Source of the DNA: Diplonema papillatum
Taxonomy: Eukaryota > Euglenozoa > Diplonemea > Diplonemida > Diplonemidae
Length of the DNA stretch: 64,000 nt
Reading direction: 5' to 3'
Assembly (NCBI GenBank): GCA_030068145.1
Contig: JAPJBO010000917.1
Span: forward strand, 1-64,000
Below, piece after piece: positions 39,821-50,822 of the stretch; position 1 is the stretch's first letter; every line of letters begins with the position of its first letter. Under the pieces are notes generated by a model. It was not told the origin of the DNA and did no database searches. It worked only from the letters and a program-made list of their open reading frames with translations. The translations under genes were made by a program, and so were the position numbers.

Positions 39821-42800
39821 TTAACCCAACTCCGACCAACCGGACATATATGTCCGGTTTAATCTGGATTTTTCTGTAGGGGTGCTCAGGAGGCGCCAAA
39901 AAATTCCCAAAAATATGGAATTCACCCATTTCGAGCAAATCTTTTCATTGCCGCCCTCGAATGTCAAAAATTCGTCAGCAATGACGATTGAAACCAAGTG
40001 GCGAGATTACGGAAACCCCCGGAAAACCGGCTTTTTCAATGCCTTGTCATCAACAGTCGAAACAATCCAGGAACTTGGGCAGTGAAAAGTACAAAATGTC
40101 TGGAAGGAAGCGGGCGGCCACGGATATGGAGAGTGTGCGGTCGACAGAAGAAGAGGACAACGAGGAAGCAGAAGAGGTGGAAGAGGAAGAGGACGAGGAA
40201 GAAGAAGAGGATGAAGAAGAGGAAGAGGATGACGATGACGACAACAACAGGTCGGGAAGGACAGTGCGCGAACAAGTGCATCATCTCGACGCCACCGCGC
40301 TTGGGCGGGTGACAGTGGTCGACTCTTGCGGGAACTGGGACAGGCAACGGTCGCGACGTGAGTTCGGCGGTATCCGGGGTGTGACACTGCAGCTGCGTGA
40401 CGAGCAGAGCGGGGTGGAGTGCGGGTACATCGCACTCATGCGAGCGATGGAGGGAAGTTTTGCGATGCCATCGGCATTGAACATTCTCAGCTTCGCCCGC
40501 GAACATTTCGACGTGCGTTGCAGGAGTGTGGCACGCTTACCGGAGCTGGACACTTATCAGGTATCGAGCTTCTGCCTCCAACACGGTATCGGATTCCAGC
40601 CCAATCCGGAGACAGTGTACACAGCGCTGTACAACTGGGCCGTGCTGAGAGGAACCGGCTCAGTCGAGCGAGGCGAAGACCGACCCCACCCGGCCAACGT
40701 CGTGTTCCTGGCCAACCCGCGGGTTCAGAGCGGTGATCTCGGCCACTTTATGAACATTTTTTTTGGCGAGCCACCAAAAGAACAGGCGCCGAAGTCCTCC
40801 GCAAAGCCTGCACCGAAGCGCCCCGGCCGGCCACCAAAAGAACAGGCGCCGAAGCCCTCCGCAAAGCCTGCACCGAAGCGCCCCGGCCGACCACGAAAAG
40901 GACCGGCACAGAAGCCCCCCGCAAACCCAGCACCGCGAGGCCGCCCACCGAATACTGAGAGCGCTGCGGTCAAGGCAGCAGGTGCAGCGATCAAGTCCTT
41001 GTCGTGGAGCAGCAAAGTCGAGCCCAACCTCGAATTCCCTTTCAACGCCAAGAAGACCGGACCGAATCCGTCCTACGACCTTGATGAGGATTCCTCCCCC
41101 ACTGACATCTTCAGATGCATGTTCACCGACCTGGTGGTCACCCAGATCATTGGGCACATGAGTGTGTATGCTGCAGGGAAAGAGGGTATCTCGTACGAAG
41201 CACCCGATATTGCGGAATTTCTTCGCTGGTGTGCTGTCACATACGCGATGGGGTTGTCCGTGAAACAGGATCTCTACTCGTACTGGTCCGTGGACCCTAT
41301 CGAACAATGCGCGTTTTTTTCTGAAACCATGTCCAGGAAAAGGTGGCACGATATTCACAGGACGCTGCACTTCACAGACCCCCTCAGTGGAAAGAAGGAA
41401 CACCCGGACCGACTCATCAAGATAAGAGATATTTTCCAGCTTGTGTCTCTCCAATGGCGGGATGTCTATGCTCCCGATAAAGAACTTAGCTTTGATGAGT
41501 CGATCATCAAGTACAAAGGTCGTGTCAGCTTCAAGCAATACATGCCCATGAAACGGCATCGATTCGGTTTGAAGTGTTTTGTTCTGGCTGAGTCACAGAC
41601 TGGTTACACATTGGTATCGTCAGTGTATACCGGTAAGATTGACACGGATACTAACCCTGGCCCCGTGAACGTTGGTGAGCGTGAACTTCTTGCAGCTGCG
41701 GCTCTGTATGCATACTCAGGAAGGCACATGTACATGGACAACTACTACACAAGCATTCCCCTCATGCTAAAATTATACACCTTGGGATTCCACGCGGCCG
41801 GAACTGTCCGCAAAAATCGGAACGGGATCCCACTTTTTAGCAAGTCCCAAAAGAAGCGCGGCCGCCCATCCCAAGCGGATAAGGCTGCGGCCCCGAAACG
41901 CGGCCATTGCCAGTATCGCCAAAGTTCGCCGATCACGTTCTTGGAGTGGGTTGACAAGCGTGAAGTCCGCATGTTGTCAACACTCCCCATTGGAACAACA
42001 ATGACCGAGCTTGAGCGTCGCTGCAAGGGGGGAAAGCGGTTGAAGGTCAGTAAGCCAGACATCGTGGTTGCTTACAACAAACACATGGGGGGGGTAGATC
42101 GCTGCGACCAGTACCTTGCCCGGGCGACACGATTCATGCAGGGCAAACGATGGTATATGAAAGTCTTCTTTTATTTGCTCGAAGTGTCTGCGTTGAACAG
42201 TTTTATCTTGTACAAGCGTCTTGGTAAGAATCGCGGGTCCTTACCCTTCAAGGACTTCAGAAAAGAGCTCATCCGCGGGTTACTTGCTGACAACCGCAGT
42301 ACTGAGGACTTCAGCCCCGGAACGCGCACACCTCGGGCTAGCGACCACCCGTCGCGCCTGGATGGCAAGTTCCATGCCATTCTGGAAACAGACACCCGCG
42401 TTGCGTGCAAATGCCATGTTCGTTTGGTCAAGACGAAATATGTCTGCAAAACATGTGGCGTGGCTCTGTGTCCCGCTCCGTGTTTTACCCGGTTTCACAC
42501 CCTCAAGAACCACCATTACTACGAGCCGGAAACTCCTGGGACCCAGCGCTTGAAGAAACGAGGCGGCCGCCCTTGCAAGCAGGGGCGCCCTCCCACACTC
42601 AAAGGAGTGCGTCTGACGTATACCGAGTCTACTGATGAAAGTGACTGCAGTGGCCAGTAGTTGCGTGAACTGCCCACCTGCCCCGTACCTCAATTTCCTG
42701 CGTCTTGCCCGTTATCTCGCCATCACTCCAACCCCCTACCCCCGGAACGCACGCAAAATGACGTCTGCCGCCTTTCTTCTTCTCTTTTGCTCAAGCCCAA

Positions 42801-43081
42801 CGTAGGAAGGAAATCTAAACCACGCGAGAAAACAAAAGATTGTCAAGGTTGCGGTGAAACGTTGTCGACGAATTAGAGACGGTCATAAGCGAGAAGACGA
42901 TGACAGACTAGTGCAACATCATGTCAAAATTTCGCCTTTCAAGGGCGGCAATGGAAAGATATGCTTCGAAATCGCAAAATTCCAGCCCCAGAATGCCCAA
43001 AAGAGCGAAGGCACTCTATAAAAATGAAAAATAGGAAAAAGTGGAAATTAACCTGTAGGTGCTTGGTCGGAGTTGGGTTAA
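39821..43081 (+). mobile_element. Complete piggyBac element with TTAA duplication and TIRs
   Basis: TTAA flanks both ends (39821-39824 and 43078-43081). The left terminus CCCAACTCCGACCAA (39825-39839) is exactly inverted at the right terminus TTGGTCGGAGTTGGG (43063-43077). Further in, a subterminal inverted repeat contains CATTGCCGCCCT (39946-39957, complement at 42942-42953), surrounded by matching GTCAAAAATT, TTTCGA and GGAATT blocks. A 20-bp palindrome, ACCGGACATATATGTCCGGT, follows the left TIR (39839-39858). The element is 3253 bp and carries one transposase gene. Confidence 0.95.
40096..42660 (+). CDS. PiggyBac transposase with AT-hooks and N-terminal Cys/His domain
   Basis: 854 codons from the ATG at 40096 (A at -3); the frame is open slightly upstream. 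Residues ~20-50 are a Glu/Asp tract. Residues ~95-225 form an unusual domain with E-C-G-Y-I-A-L-M (C109) and G-H-F-M-N-I-F (H217), recalling cysteine-protease folds. Three AT-hook-like R-P-G-R-P-P-K motifs follow in a 60-bp DNA repeat. The piggyBac DDE domain then shows D467 (F-D-E-S-I-I-K-Y), D548 (Y-M-D-N-Y-Y-T-S) and D668 (G-G-V-D-R-C-D-Q), with W-Y-M-K-V-F-F-Y downstream. A C-terminal Cys-rich zinc finger (residues ~771-808) is typical of the family. It would excise and insert the element at TTAA. No stop or frameshift interrupts it, so it may be recent or active. Confidence 0.95.
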   Translation: MSGRKRAATDMESVRSTEEEDNEEAEEVEEEEDEEEEEDEEEEEDDDDDNNRSGRTVREQVHHLDATALGRVTVVDSCGNWDRQRSRREFGGIRGVTLQLRDEQSGVECGYIALMRAMEGSFAMPSALNILSFAREHFDVRCRSVARLPELDTYQVSSFCLQHGIGFQPNPETVYTALYNWAVLRGTGSVERGEDRPHPANVVFLANPRVQSGDLGHFMNIFFGEPPKEQAPKSSAKPAPKRPGRPPKEQAPKPSAKPAPKRPGRPRKGPAQKPPANPAPRGRPPNTESAAVKAAGAAIKSLSWSSKVEPNLEFPFNAKKTGPNPSYDLDEDSSPTDIFRCMFTDLVVTQIIGHMSVYAAGKEGISYEAPDIAEFLRWCAVTYAMGLSVKQDLYSYWSVDPIEQCAFFSETMSRKRWHDIHRTLHFTDPLSGKKEHPDRLIKIRDIFQLVSLQWRDVYAPDKELSFDESIIKYKGRVSFKQYMPMKRHRFGLKCFVLAESQTGYTLVSSVYTGKIDTDTNPGPVNVGERELLAAAALYAYSGRHMYMDNYYTSIPLMLKLYTLGFHAAGTVRKNRNGIPLFSKSQKKRGRPSQADKAAAPKRGHCQYRQSSPITFLEWVDKREVRMLSTLPIGTTMTELERRCKGGKRLKVSKPDIVVAYNKHMGGVDRCDQYLARATRFMQGKRWYMKVFFYLLEVSALNSFILYKRLGKNRGSLPFKDFRKELIRGLLADNRSTEDFSPGTRTPRASDHPSRLDGKFHAILETDTRVACKCHVRLVKTKYVCKTCGVALCPAPCFTRFHTLKNHHYYEPETPGTQRLKKRGGRPCKQGRPPTLKGVRLTYTESTDESDCSGQ

Positions 43082-44982
43082 GTCAGCTTCCTACGACTAG
43101 CAGCCTGCAGCCATGATTGAAGCTCTACTGTGTCCTGTTGTCTACGGTTGCGTCTAATTGTCTCTGTGCAATCAGCCGCCTGCAAGTACTGGTATCTCTG
43201 AGTAGTGAAACCTACACTTAGTTCTTATTGACCCCTTCCACACCTGCTCCTTTTCCGACAGGTGGCTTCCAACAACAAAAACTTCAGCAAATAGTGGCTG
43301 TGTAATGCGGGAAAGAAAAGAAGTAGGGCGAAGAGAAACGCAGGTTAAAGAAGAGACGAACCGAAAGAAGAACAGAAAGATCAGAAGAAACGTGGAAGGG
43401 AAGAAGAAACTCGTGGAAGGAGTGGAACGTGGAACTGTTAAGGGGTTTAGACATAAAACACGGCACGGTCTACAAAATCTGCTTTCAAGGTCTCGGCACG
43501 ATCAATAATAATAAGCAAAGAGCACCCTGGCAAATGAGAGTGGAGTGCTTTCGACAACGCAAATTGAAAAAGAGAGACGAGTTCGAGCAGGGACCATCAC
43601 CCCGCGGAAAGCTTCTAGTCTCCTCGCCCGGACTTCACCGCTGGCCGCGTGTCGTTCCGTCGGAGGCGTGTAACGGCGGCACTGAAACAGATCTGCGCCT
43701 GTAACGATCTGCACTAACACAACACTGACAGGACTGATACTAACCTTGCTGCGAACAGGCACGGTGAAGTGCAACGTGGTTCGTTCTGAAGCCACAAAAT
43801 TGTCAGCTGCACTCGCTGTCCTTTTGAAGAAGTAAATCTCAGCTTCAGACACCACTGCGCCACGCTCGCTCTAGACTGGCACTGGTGCGCTTCGGATAAG
43901 CCATGCGCACCGCAGCCGTTGAATAATAAATGCCGAGAGATGGTGCCTGGTAAAACAAGCTGATCATCGGCACGCTGCGACGGGCAGCCAGGTCGACTTG
44001 TCAAGCAAGGTTTGTCTTTTTTGCGAAGAAAAGGGTACTCTTGAACAACGAGAAAACAAATAGTAATAGAGATCTACTATAAAACAAATGAAAGGGTGTA
44101 GAGTCAGGTGGGGCCAGCATGCCTTCTAATGACCCAGGGGGTTGCGCAGTCTCGCCCAGAGATATCAGTAAACGGGGTCGTGTCACTGGTCCGGTTTCTT
44201 AGATCGGGTCAACCTCGTCTTGCCGCCCGCTGACAGTATAACCAGTGAGCCACAGTGGCCTAAGTAGAGAGGCCAGCGATGGCATGGCGTGCCTTGGTGC
44301 GTGAACACGAGCCCGTAGAGACGGGTTGTGGCACTGTGCGGAACTCAACCTCTGCATGCATTACAAAAACCGGCCCATTCTGATACACTGTGATAACCGC
44401 AGTGTTCTGTGAAAGTGTGAGAGTATTCTTCTGCAGGGTATTTCCAGACGTCAGGTGATATAAATTCCCACACACCACTGCACGGTCAGTTCTATCACCA
44501 CCATTTTTGATTGACCTGAGGCCGTGGAGTGTGTCTTTGCCAGCCCCGACGAAACCCGGGACTGAGTTTCGTAGTGCACTGCCGGGTCGGGCTAATCAAA
44601 TTTGGCGACACCCTGTCAATTGCACTTGACTGAGATGTGCAGGAAGCCCTCGTGAAGAAACCACCTTCTACCCTCAGTGACGCCGACTTGTGGTCCATCG
44701 AACCGCAGAAAATATCGAGAACAGGGCAGAACAGGGCTCAGTGGGGTCTGATGGCCCTCGAGGCAGCAAAAACTCTTACGTGTCACATTCAGGCCCGAGA
44801 AGTTCGTCGGACACGCTCTATCGAAACGAGGCCAACCAACGCCGTTTACGACACGTCTTTGACTGCGTTGGGCAGTTGCTTCTGGAAGGTTCTTGACAGG
44901 CTTATCCAGGATGGTGCATTCACAGGAAACTCGTCGTGTGCAAAATGTACAATCCTGCCCTTCTTCTTTGCTCTGCCCCTGG
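43082..44982. other. No gene recognised
   Basis: About 1.9 kb to the right of the piggyBac element. Frames on both strands are short and lack domains. A purine-rich stretch (GAAAGAAGAACAGAAAGA) occupies 43300-43430. Confidence 0.4.
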
Positions 44983-45600
44983 TCACTTGGGGAGCATGCT
45001 GCGGGTCCGATTAGGGATGATGTTCGGGAAGTCAGATGAGGTGTTGAGTCTCGAAATCGGGGGAGGAGACGGGGGGCGCTCAGGGCCATCGATCATGCCG
45101 GCGGGCTCGTGTTGGCGGGGCATCATCATCATGGGACCCGTTGCTGCCATGTGCGGTGGGAGTCGAGATGCGAGTTTTTGCTGGTGCGCGTGGTCTTGCG
45201 GCTGCTGGTGCAGGTGCTGTTGGTAGATGATGTTCTGCAGAGCACCGTACGACGCCAAGTTGGGCTGGCCGGCGGAGGGAGACAGGCCGCTACCGCGCGT
45301 GAAGTTGTGGCTCACACCCGTCGCGTCGAACAGCTCCCGCAGTTTTTCCAGCAGCTCTTGCAGCTCAGGCCCTGGGGCCGGCAGGTTCACCGACTTGTGG
45401 ATCTCGGGGAACAGCAGGAAGCAGCACCCGCCTCCCGTGAACGTCACGCGGCTGAAGTCTGGTCGCAGTTCGTCGTCTTTCGTGTAGCTGCACTTGCCGC
45501 TGCCCCTCACACTGCTCGGCTGTGTGGCGAAGATCCGGATCAGGCCGCCGTGCTGGCCACTGCCCGGTTCGCGGAACGTGACAGTGAAGTCCGCCGCCAT
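44983..45600 (-). CDS. Unrecognised protein with Gln/Pro/Met-rich tail
   Basis: 205 codons from the ATG at 45600 (the frame is open to 45642 without ATG). Residues ~1-60 look beta-rich: F-T-V-T-F-R-E-P-G-S-G, then G-L-I-R-I-F-A-T-Q, then S-R-V-T-F-T-G-G-G-C-C-F-L-L-F. A helix follows (E-L-Q-E-L-L-E-K-L-R-E-L-F). The C-terminal half is low complexity: H-Q-Q-P-Q-D-H-A-H-Q-Q-K, M-M-M-M-P-R-Q, and a Pro/Ser stretch. It has features of a small regulatory or RNA-associated protein, but that is speculation. No family is recognised. GC-rich third positions and length support coding. Confidence 0.5.
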   Translation of the reverse strand: MAADFTVTFREPGSGQHGGLIRIFATQPSSVRGSGKCSYTKDDELRPDFSRVTFTGGGCCFLLFPEIHKSVNLPAPGPELQELLEKLRELFDATGVSHNFTRGSGLSPSAGQPNLASYGALQNIIYQQHLHQQPQDHAHQQKLASRLPPHMAATGPMMMMPRQHEPAGMIDGPERPPSPPPISRLNTSSDFPNIIPNRTRSMLPK

Positions 45601-45642
45601 CCGCTGCGCCCGCCTCTCCCGGGCTTCCCCCTCCTCGCCCAC

Positions 45643-46420
45643 CTCTTCCCTCCTGCGTGGCTTGTTGCTTTATGTTTCTTGAAGTGAGAGTTCGACTTCG
45701 GGGTATCAGGACTCCAGATGACTTCCGGTGAAACGTGCGTTCCGCACGAGCAAATAACACACATCTAGCATGGAGGTACTTGATACGGTTGGCTTCGTAT
45801 TGTGAGAGTATTCGTGGTTAATGTAGGAATGCCGGTGGGAATGTTGCAAGGAAAATTTTCTAAAGGGCAGAATGCAGAGTGGCGAGATTGTCCGTAGACT
45901 TGTTCCACGTGAGCGACCGTTGAGGTCAACAGACTGACCGATGTTACCCGGGGCATCCCAATACGACCCGGCTACGATATCAACTGCGTGCATCCGGGAG
46001 ACTCCGGTACCGTGACTGCTTTTCGAACTGACCATCTTTAACAATCTCCGAGCCGGGTGCCGCAGCATTGACGTTGCCGAGAACCAAGGTCGCAACGGCA
46101 AGGATCGCAACACTCTCAATTCATGGAGCCATCTCAGCCCACCCTTTAAGAACTAGACTGTTGCCTGTTTTGAGAGCCGGTGTTTTAATAACAGGTTGAC
46201 TGCGGTGGGGTCTTTTAAGGCAGATCGGAGTCTGGAACATGAGGGGCGGCGCGGTGCGGGCCGCAGCCCCGTCACCGAGGGTGACGGGGCAAAACGGGGA
46301 AAAAGACAGGCGCTTAATTTAGTTGTGCGTGCCGACCAGCCCACGACGAAGTCTACAGCATCGATTTGTTCGCGATGCACTGCGTGAGGCCGTCCCCCCT
46401 GAAACCTCAACTTTGGTTGT
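45643..46420. other. Intergenic, no gene recognised
   Basis: A strong hairpin is visible at 46265-46287: CCCCGTCAC-CGAGG-GTGACGGGG. Otherwise only shadow frames. Confidence 0.4.
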
Positions 46421-46422
46421 GC

Positions 46423-46526
46423 GTGCCGGTTGATCGTTTTCCGACATGTACTACCCTGTGTCATTTTCAGGTATCGGATCAAACACCAAACACGCTGCCT
46501 ACGTCAATCAAGCCTGCACGACACAA
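46423..46526. repeat. ~105-bp dispersed repeat, copy 1
   Basis: GTGCGTGCCGGTTGATCGTTTTCC, then TACCCTGTGTCATTTTCAGG, then CAAACACGCTGCCTACGT. A matching block lies at 50823-50943 in the same orientation, and a partial match (GTGCGTGCCGGTTGATTG) at about 56694. Confidence 0.8.
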
Positions 46527-48095
46527 TGAAGATTGTTACTAAAACATGTGTTGGTTCGCATTGTCAAGAGACTGAGTGCGAAGACAGCTACTGGGTACTC
46601 TACAGCGTTCTTCGCGTGTCCAGGACAAGCACTCCCGCCGGAGCGCTTTGTGAATTGTGACTGCATGGTCAGAACTTCAGTCAGCAGGGCTTTGCCGGAT
46701 TATCTCTTTTCATGTCATCGCCGTTATCTTCGACAACGCAACCCTTTCCGAGGGAGAGAGGGGGGGGAACGAGTTAGAGTGAAGGAACCAGTTCTTCCGG
46801 GAAGCTTGCGGCGGCATCACTCCTACATAGAGTACTACAGCCTCCGTGAGTCGTTTCGTCGGAGGCATGACCAAGCGGGCCGATGATGGCGCAGCCAGGG
46901 GAGCTGCCCTGGGGCTGGCCACCCAGTTCGTCCGCGGGGAACGCTTTTTCGTTGGATTGAATGAAGAAAGCTTGGTAGGAGTAAGCTTGGTAGTAGTAGT
47001 AGTTTGAACTTGATATGCAGCAACAATCTGTGGCGATAGACTGCACAAGCCGCAACAGACTACCTCTTTGCACGCGTCGCGTCATGCTTCGGTCGCTTCT
47101 TGCCGCGTACTGTTTGTCTCCGGTGCGCGCTTCACGTCAGATGTGCAGTTTGACGACGAGCTCGAGGAAACACCAGATGACTCGGCACACTTCCTTTTCT
47201 TCCTCGAGGGTTGCCCCCCGCGGCCGAGATCTCGACTCCCCTATGTTCCTTACTTTCACCTGCTTGTCTTCGCAGCTCCGCTTCGGCTGAATTCGTGGGC
47301 TGTCCACCTTTGATGTGCGTCCCTCGTTCGCAGGCGGCTGCTGCGCCTCGGCTTCTTGCGGGCGCTTCCACCTGCTTGCTCGCCTTCGCGTCCGCGCTTC
47401 CGCTGGGAGCCGGCGCCGTCCGTCCGTAATACCGTAAGTGTCGTTCTAGTCCGGGAACAAGTCAGGAACGAGAAGGGGCAATCTGCACGAACAAACGAGT
47501 GACGTAAGTAGCTTGCGCGGCGCCAATCCGAGCGCACACCGCAGCAGTGACGCGTCGGTAGTATTTGCACGTCAGGACGGGGCTGCCGTCATGAGCGTCG
47601 ACGGCTAGCGAGTGCGTTGGATTGAATGAAGAAAGCTCAGAACAAAAGGAAAAGGGGAGGAAACAGGGGGCCGCGAGCAGGTGAGCTAGGTTCGGTTGCC
47701 GTCGCTGGAGCAGTGGAAGATTGCATCTCCGACGGTTCGGAGATGGGCTGGGAAGGGCGTGGGTTGACTGATAGGTGCTGAGCATTGCATTCCATCTGCT
47801 CTGTATTGCGGTGTTATGTCCACGGAAGGACCCGGACCAATAGCGCCTGTGGAAAGAGCTACAATAGGAGAGTCGGCTGATTATTCGCACCTAAAATATG
47901 CAGCTTGTCTGTGAACATTGAACACACCCGGCAATGTCAGTTGGCATGCGCCGAGTTGTCGGGAGGCACGAAGATTACTTGTTTTGCCAGGACGTGTAGT
48001 CTCCGGCGGTTACCAGCAGTCAACTTGCTCGCTCGAAACAATACAACAGCAACATCGCCCCGTCTTTGTGGTGGGGTCAGTACAGCAGCTGCCAG
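46527..48095. other. No gene firmly recognised
   Basis: A plus-strand frame near 47080-47313 has a protein-like stretch (RFTSDVQFDDELEETPDD, then AHFLFFLEGCPPRPR) that could be one exon of an unknown gene. No splice partner was identified. Confidence 0.3.
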
Positions 48096-49058
48096 CTATC
48101 GCCCCCGCCCGCCTCGCTTTGCCATCAAATCGTTGTAGGCACGGGTGAAGTCCGGGAAGGCGTACTCTCCCAGGATTTCCTTTGCGTTGGCATGCGCAGC
48201 ATTGTCTGGGTGAAGGGCCAGGGCTACAGTCCGATACCTCCGCTGGATGTCTTCGACTGAGGACGACGCTGGAATTCCCATCACGCGGTAACTGTCAGGC
48301 CCGTCTGCCGGCTTTGCCGCCGGCGACACCACCGACTGCACCGCCGCGAAGAACACGAAGTTGCTCAATGTGCTGGACACGGGAGGCAGCCTCCGCTGCA
48401 ACACACCTTCGGCGACCGTCATTGCCGTAAACGGCAGCAACGCCTGCGTTACCATGAACAACACGCGTCGTGGCGCCTGCTGCAAAGCCGGGCTGTGGCC
48501 AAGGACCCAGGGCGCTCCGTAGGTAACCGAGAGGAGGCTTGCTGTGTTTTTGCTCACGTCGAGGCAAGTCTGCCACGAGGCCCTGCTCAGTTTTTGAGTC
48601 AAGGAGTGGCGCAGACAGTGCCTTGCGTCGAAGAAATAGCTCGACAAACCATCTTGGCCTATTTCTCGCATGACGCTTTGGCAGGTCCACGAGAGGAGGG
48701 GAACGACGAGCTCACGGTTTCCGACAGCTTTCGTCAAAGCTTTGGTGAGGACCACCCAAGAGGCGGTGTCCAAGGCACTGCTTGTCACAGCTGCTGCCAA
48801 GTGCAGGGCGATGGTGCACGCTGCGTTGGTGGTTGAAAGGTCGTCATCTTCATCTTCGTCGCGCGTGACTGCTTCAACGACGCGGTCGGGTACCAGCACG
48901 CCGAGGGTAGAACCTTTCACGACCCCGACGAGCCATTGTGCCGCTTCGTGCTGCCCCCGGGCCAGTCGTTCGTTCACGTTGCGGTGGCGGGATTCCAGCC
49001 GGCGGTGCGCGCGTCGAAACAATCGGTCTACCCCTGCTGTGCTGGGCACGGCCGCCAT
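48096..49058 (-). CDS. J-domain (DnaJ-like) protein
   Basis: 320 codons from the ATG at 49058 (the frame is open two codons further). The last ~65 residues form a J domain: Y-R-V-M-G-I-P-A-S-S-S-V-E-D-I as helix I-II start, R-R-Y-R-T-V-A-L-A-L as helix II, the invariant H-P-D at 283-285, then F-T-R-A-Y-N-D-L-M as helix III. J domains stimulate Hsp70 ATPase. The first ~245 residues are helical with several hydrophobic stretches (A-A-C-T-I-A-L-H-L-A-A-A-V; F-V-F-F-A-A-V-Q-S-V-V) but no clear transmembrane segment or zinc region, so this is a C-terminal-J (type III) co-chaperone of unknown client. The position of J at the C terminus is less common. The frame is intact and intronless. Confidence 0.75.
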   Translation of the reverse strand: MAAVPSTAGVDRLFRRAHRRLESRHRNVNERLARGQHEAAQWLVGVVKGSTLGVLVPDRVVEAVTRDEDEDDDLSTTNAACTIALHLAAAVTSSALDTASWVVLTKALTKAVGNRELVVPLLSWTCQSVMREIGQDGLSSYFFDARHCLRHSLTQKLSRASWQTCLDVSKNTASLLSVTYGAPWVLGHSPALQQAPRRVLFMVTQALLPFTAMTVAEGVLQRRLPPVSSTLSNFVFFAAVQSVVSPAAKPADGPDSYRVMGIPASSSVEDIQRRYRTVALALHPDNAAHANAKEILGEYAFPDFTRAYNDLMAKRGGRGR

Positions 49059-49064
49059 CGGCAC

Positions 49065-50822
49065 CCCTCCCTCACCGCCCCCGGTGCACTGGGCGTCTTT
49101 GTTCTGGTGTTTTTTTTTTTTTGACTGGCGAGTTTAGCTGCTGTTTCGATGATGCTTTGACTAACAAGGTTAGCTACTGTGTTAGTGCGTTGCTCAGGGT
49201 AGTCGAAGGCTGACAATCACACTAATGCAACAAATTTACAACGACTAACAAGGTTAGCTACTGTGTTGACTGACGAGTTTAGCTTCAGTTTCGATGCTTT
49301 GCTATGATATGACTGGCGAGTTGCTCTCCTTTGACAGAGTGGTTTTGGATGATTCTAAACTGGATCCACGGTGGTGACCACGGGGGCCCTCGAGTATGAG
49401 CTGACGACGGTGCAGCGGGCTCGCTGGGAATCTGAGGCGGTGCCGGAGTCAATCGTCTGCAAGAAGCCAGCGGGGCTGTGGCGTACGGCATGCGTAGGAT
49501 GCTGAGCGACTATCCGCTCCCTCCCCCCCCGCGACTCCCAGCCCACGGTATTTCGAGAACGTAATTTTGCTTGTAAACGGATCATATGCATAACGCTCTT
49601 CCTACGAAGGACCCGAGGCCTATATGCATACTTTCTCATCGGGGGGTTTTCTGCTATTTGCAACGCTCGGATGGGAAAGGGAAGAAGACATCTGAATCAA
49701 AAGGCTAGGTCGGACGGGTGCGCACATAGGTAGGTGGGCGAAGCAGTACACGTATTTCCTTCGACGGTCACACGACAAGGCAAAAAGAAAAAAAAAACAA
49801 GGCGAAGCGACGAAGAGACGGCAAAAGAAAGACTGCAGGTTGCCGGGTCTCCGTCGCAATGCAGAGAACGGAAAAGACACAGATGAGGCCGATGCGTCGT
49901 TCTCTGCCGTGCCAAGGCAGAAAAACGCGGCAAAGGCGCCGGCATGACAGTGTTCCAGTAGTTCGTAAGAGTTGTTCAATTATACCGCAGATTACACGCG
50001 GTGGTGTTTGGCAGTGTACTATCGACACGCAAGATACGTCTGACGACGGCAATTGTTGAAGTGACGTATGTAGTAAGAGCTAAGAACTCGCTGCCGTCTA
50101 AGCACTGGTGATATCGGGGTTCTTCTGGACACATCGGACCCTTCCGGTTCCAAAGGAGGCAAGCCACCCAGTCTCGAAAATCAGAAACAGCTGCAGAACT
50201 GGTTCGGATTGTACTGATAGAAAGCCGATTCAGCCGGCAGATGAATTACCAGAAAAAAGGAAAGAAAAAGGCTTCGATGCTTTCGAACCCGCTTGGCGTG
50301 CTTGGTTGTCTACAGCAGGGGTAGAGCTTGGCTTAAACCGGGTCAGCCGGCCCATAAGAAAACCACGAGGAAACATGTCGTGCCTACCTCAGGCGTGGGC
50401 GGGTACCGATCTTACCCCGTTTCCGAATTCGGCTTCAACTGCAAGATCCAAGCTCCAGCCTCATCATAGATTCTACGGGCACACGAATACCCAGGGCATT
50501 ATGCCCAGGGCATTATATTGTGCTCAGGTGCGCAATGGGTGAAAGCCTAAAACAAACTGACGCAACCGCAAACAGACGAGGAGTCGATCCGATAACGAGT
50601 GTGCCACGCCAAATGCACCGGTTGATGCTGGCTGGGCACCATGATAACACACGCGAGATTCTGGAGGGGCAAAAGGCGGTGTCCTTGCAGAAAGCTCGGA
50701 CAAAAATCAAATTGTGAGCAGAAGCTAAGGTCACTCACTTGGTGGGCCTGGGTTCCTGGGGCTGAAACTTGGAGCTCGACAGGTAATATAGCCAACCCAC
50801 GAAAAAAGGCACGGGCGTTTCG
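49065..50822. other. No gene recognised
   Basis: The proximal part is the J-domain gene's upstream side. GACTAACAAGGTTAGCTACTGTGTT and GACTGRCGAGTTTAGCT phrases repeat at 49120-49320. No domain-bearing frame is present. Confidence 0.4.

Noticed and set aside
40007-40506. Minus-strand ORFs with poly-Ser or poly-Leu/Phe tracts
   Set aside because: Antisense of the acidic Glu/Asp tract of the piggyBac transposase.
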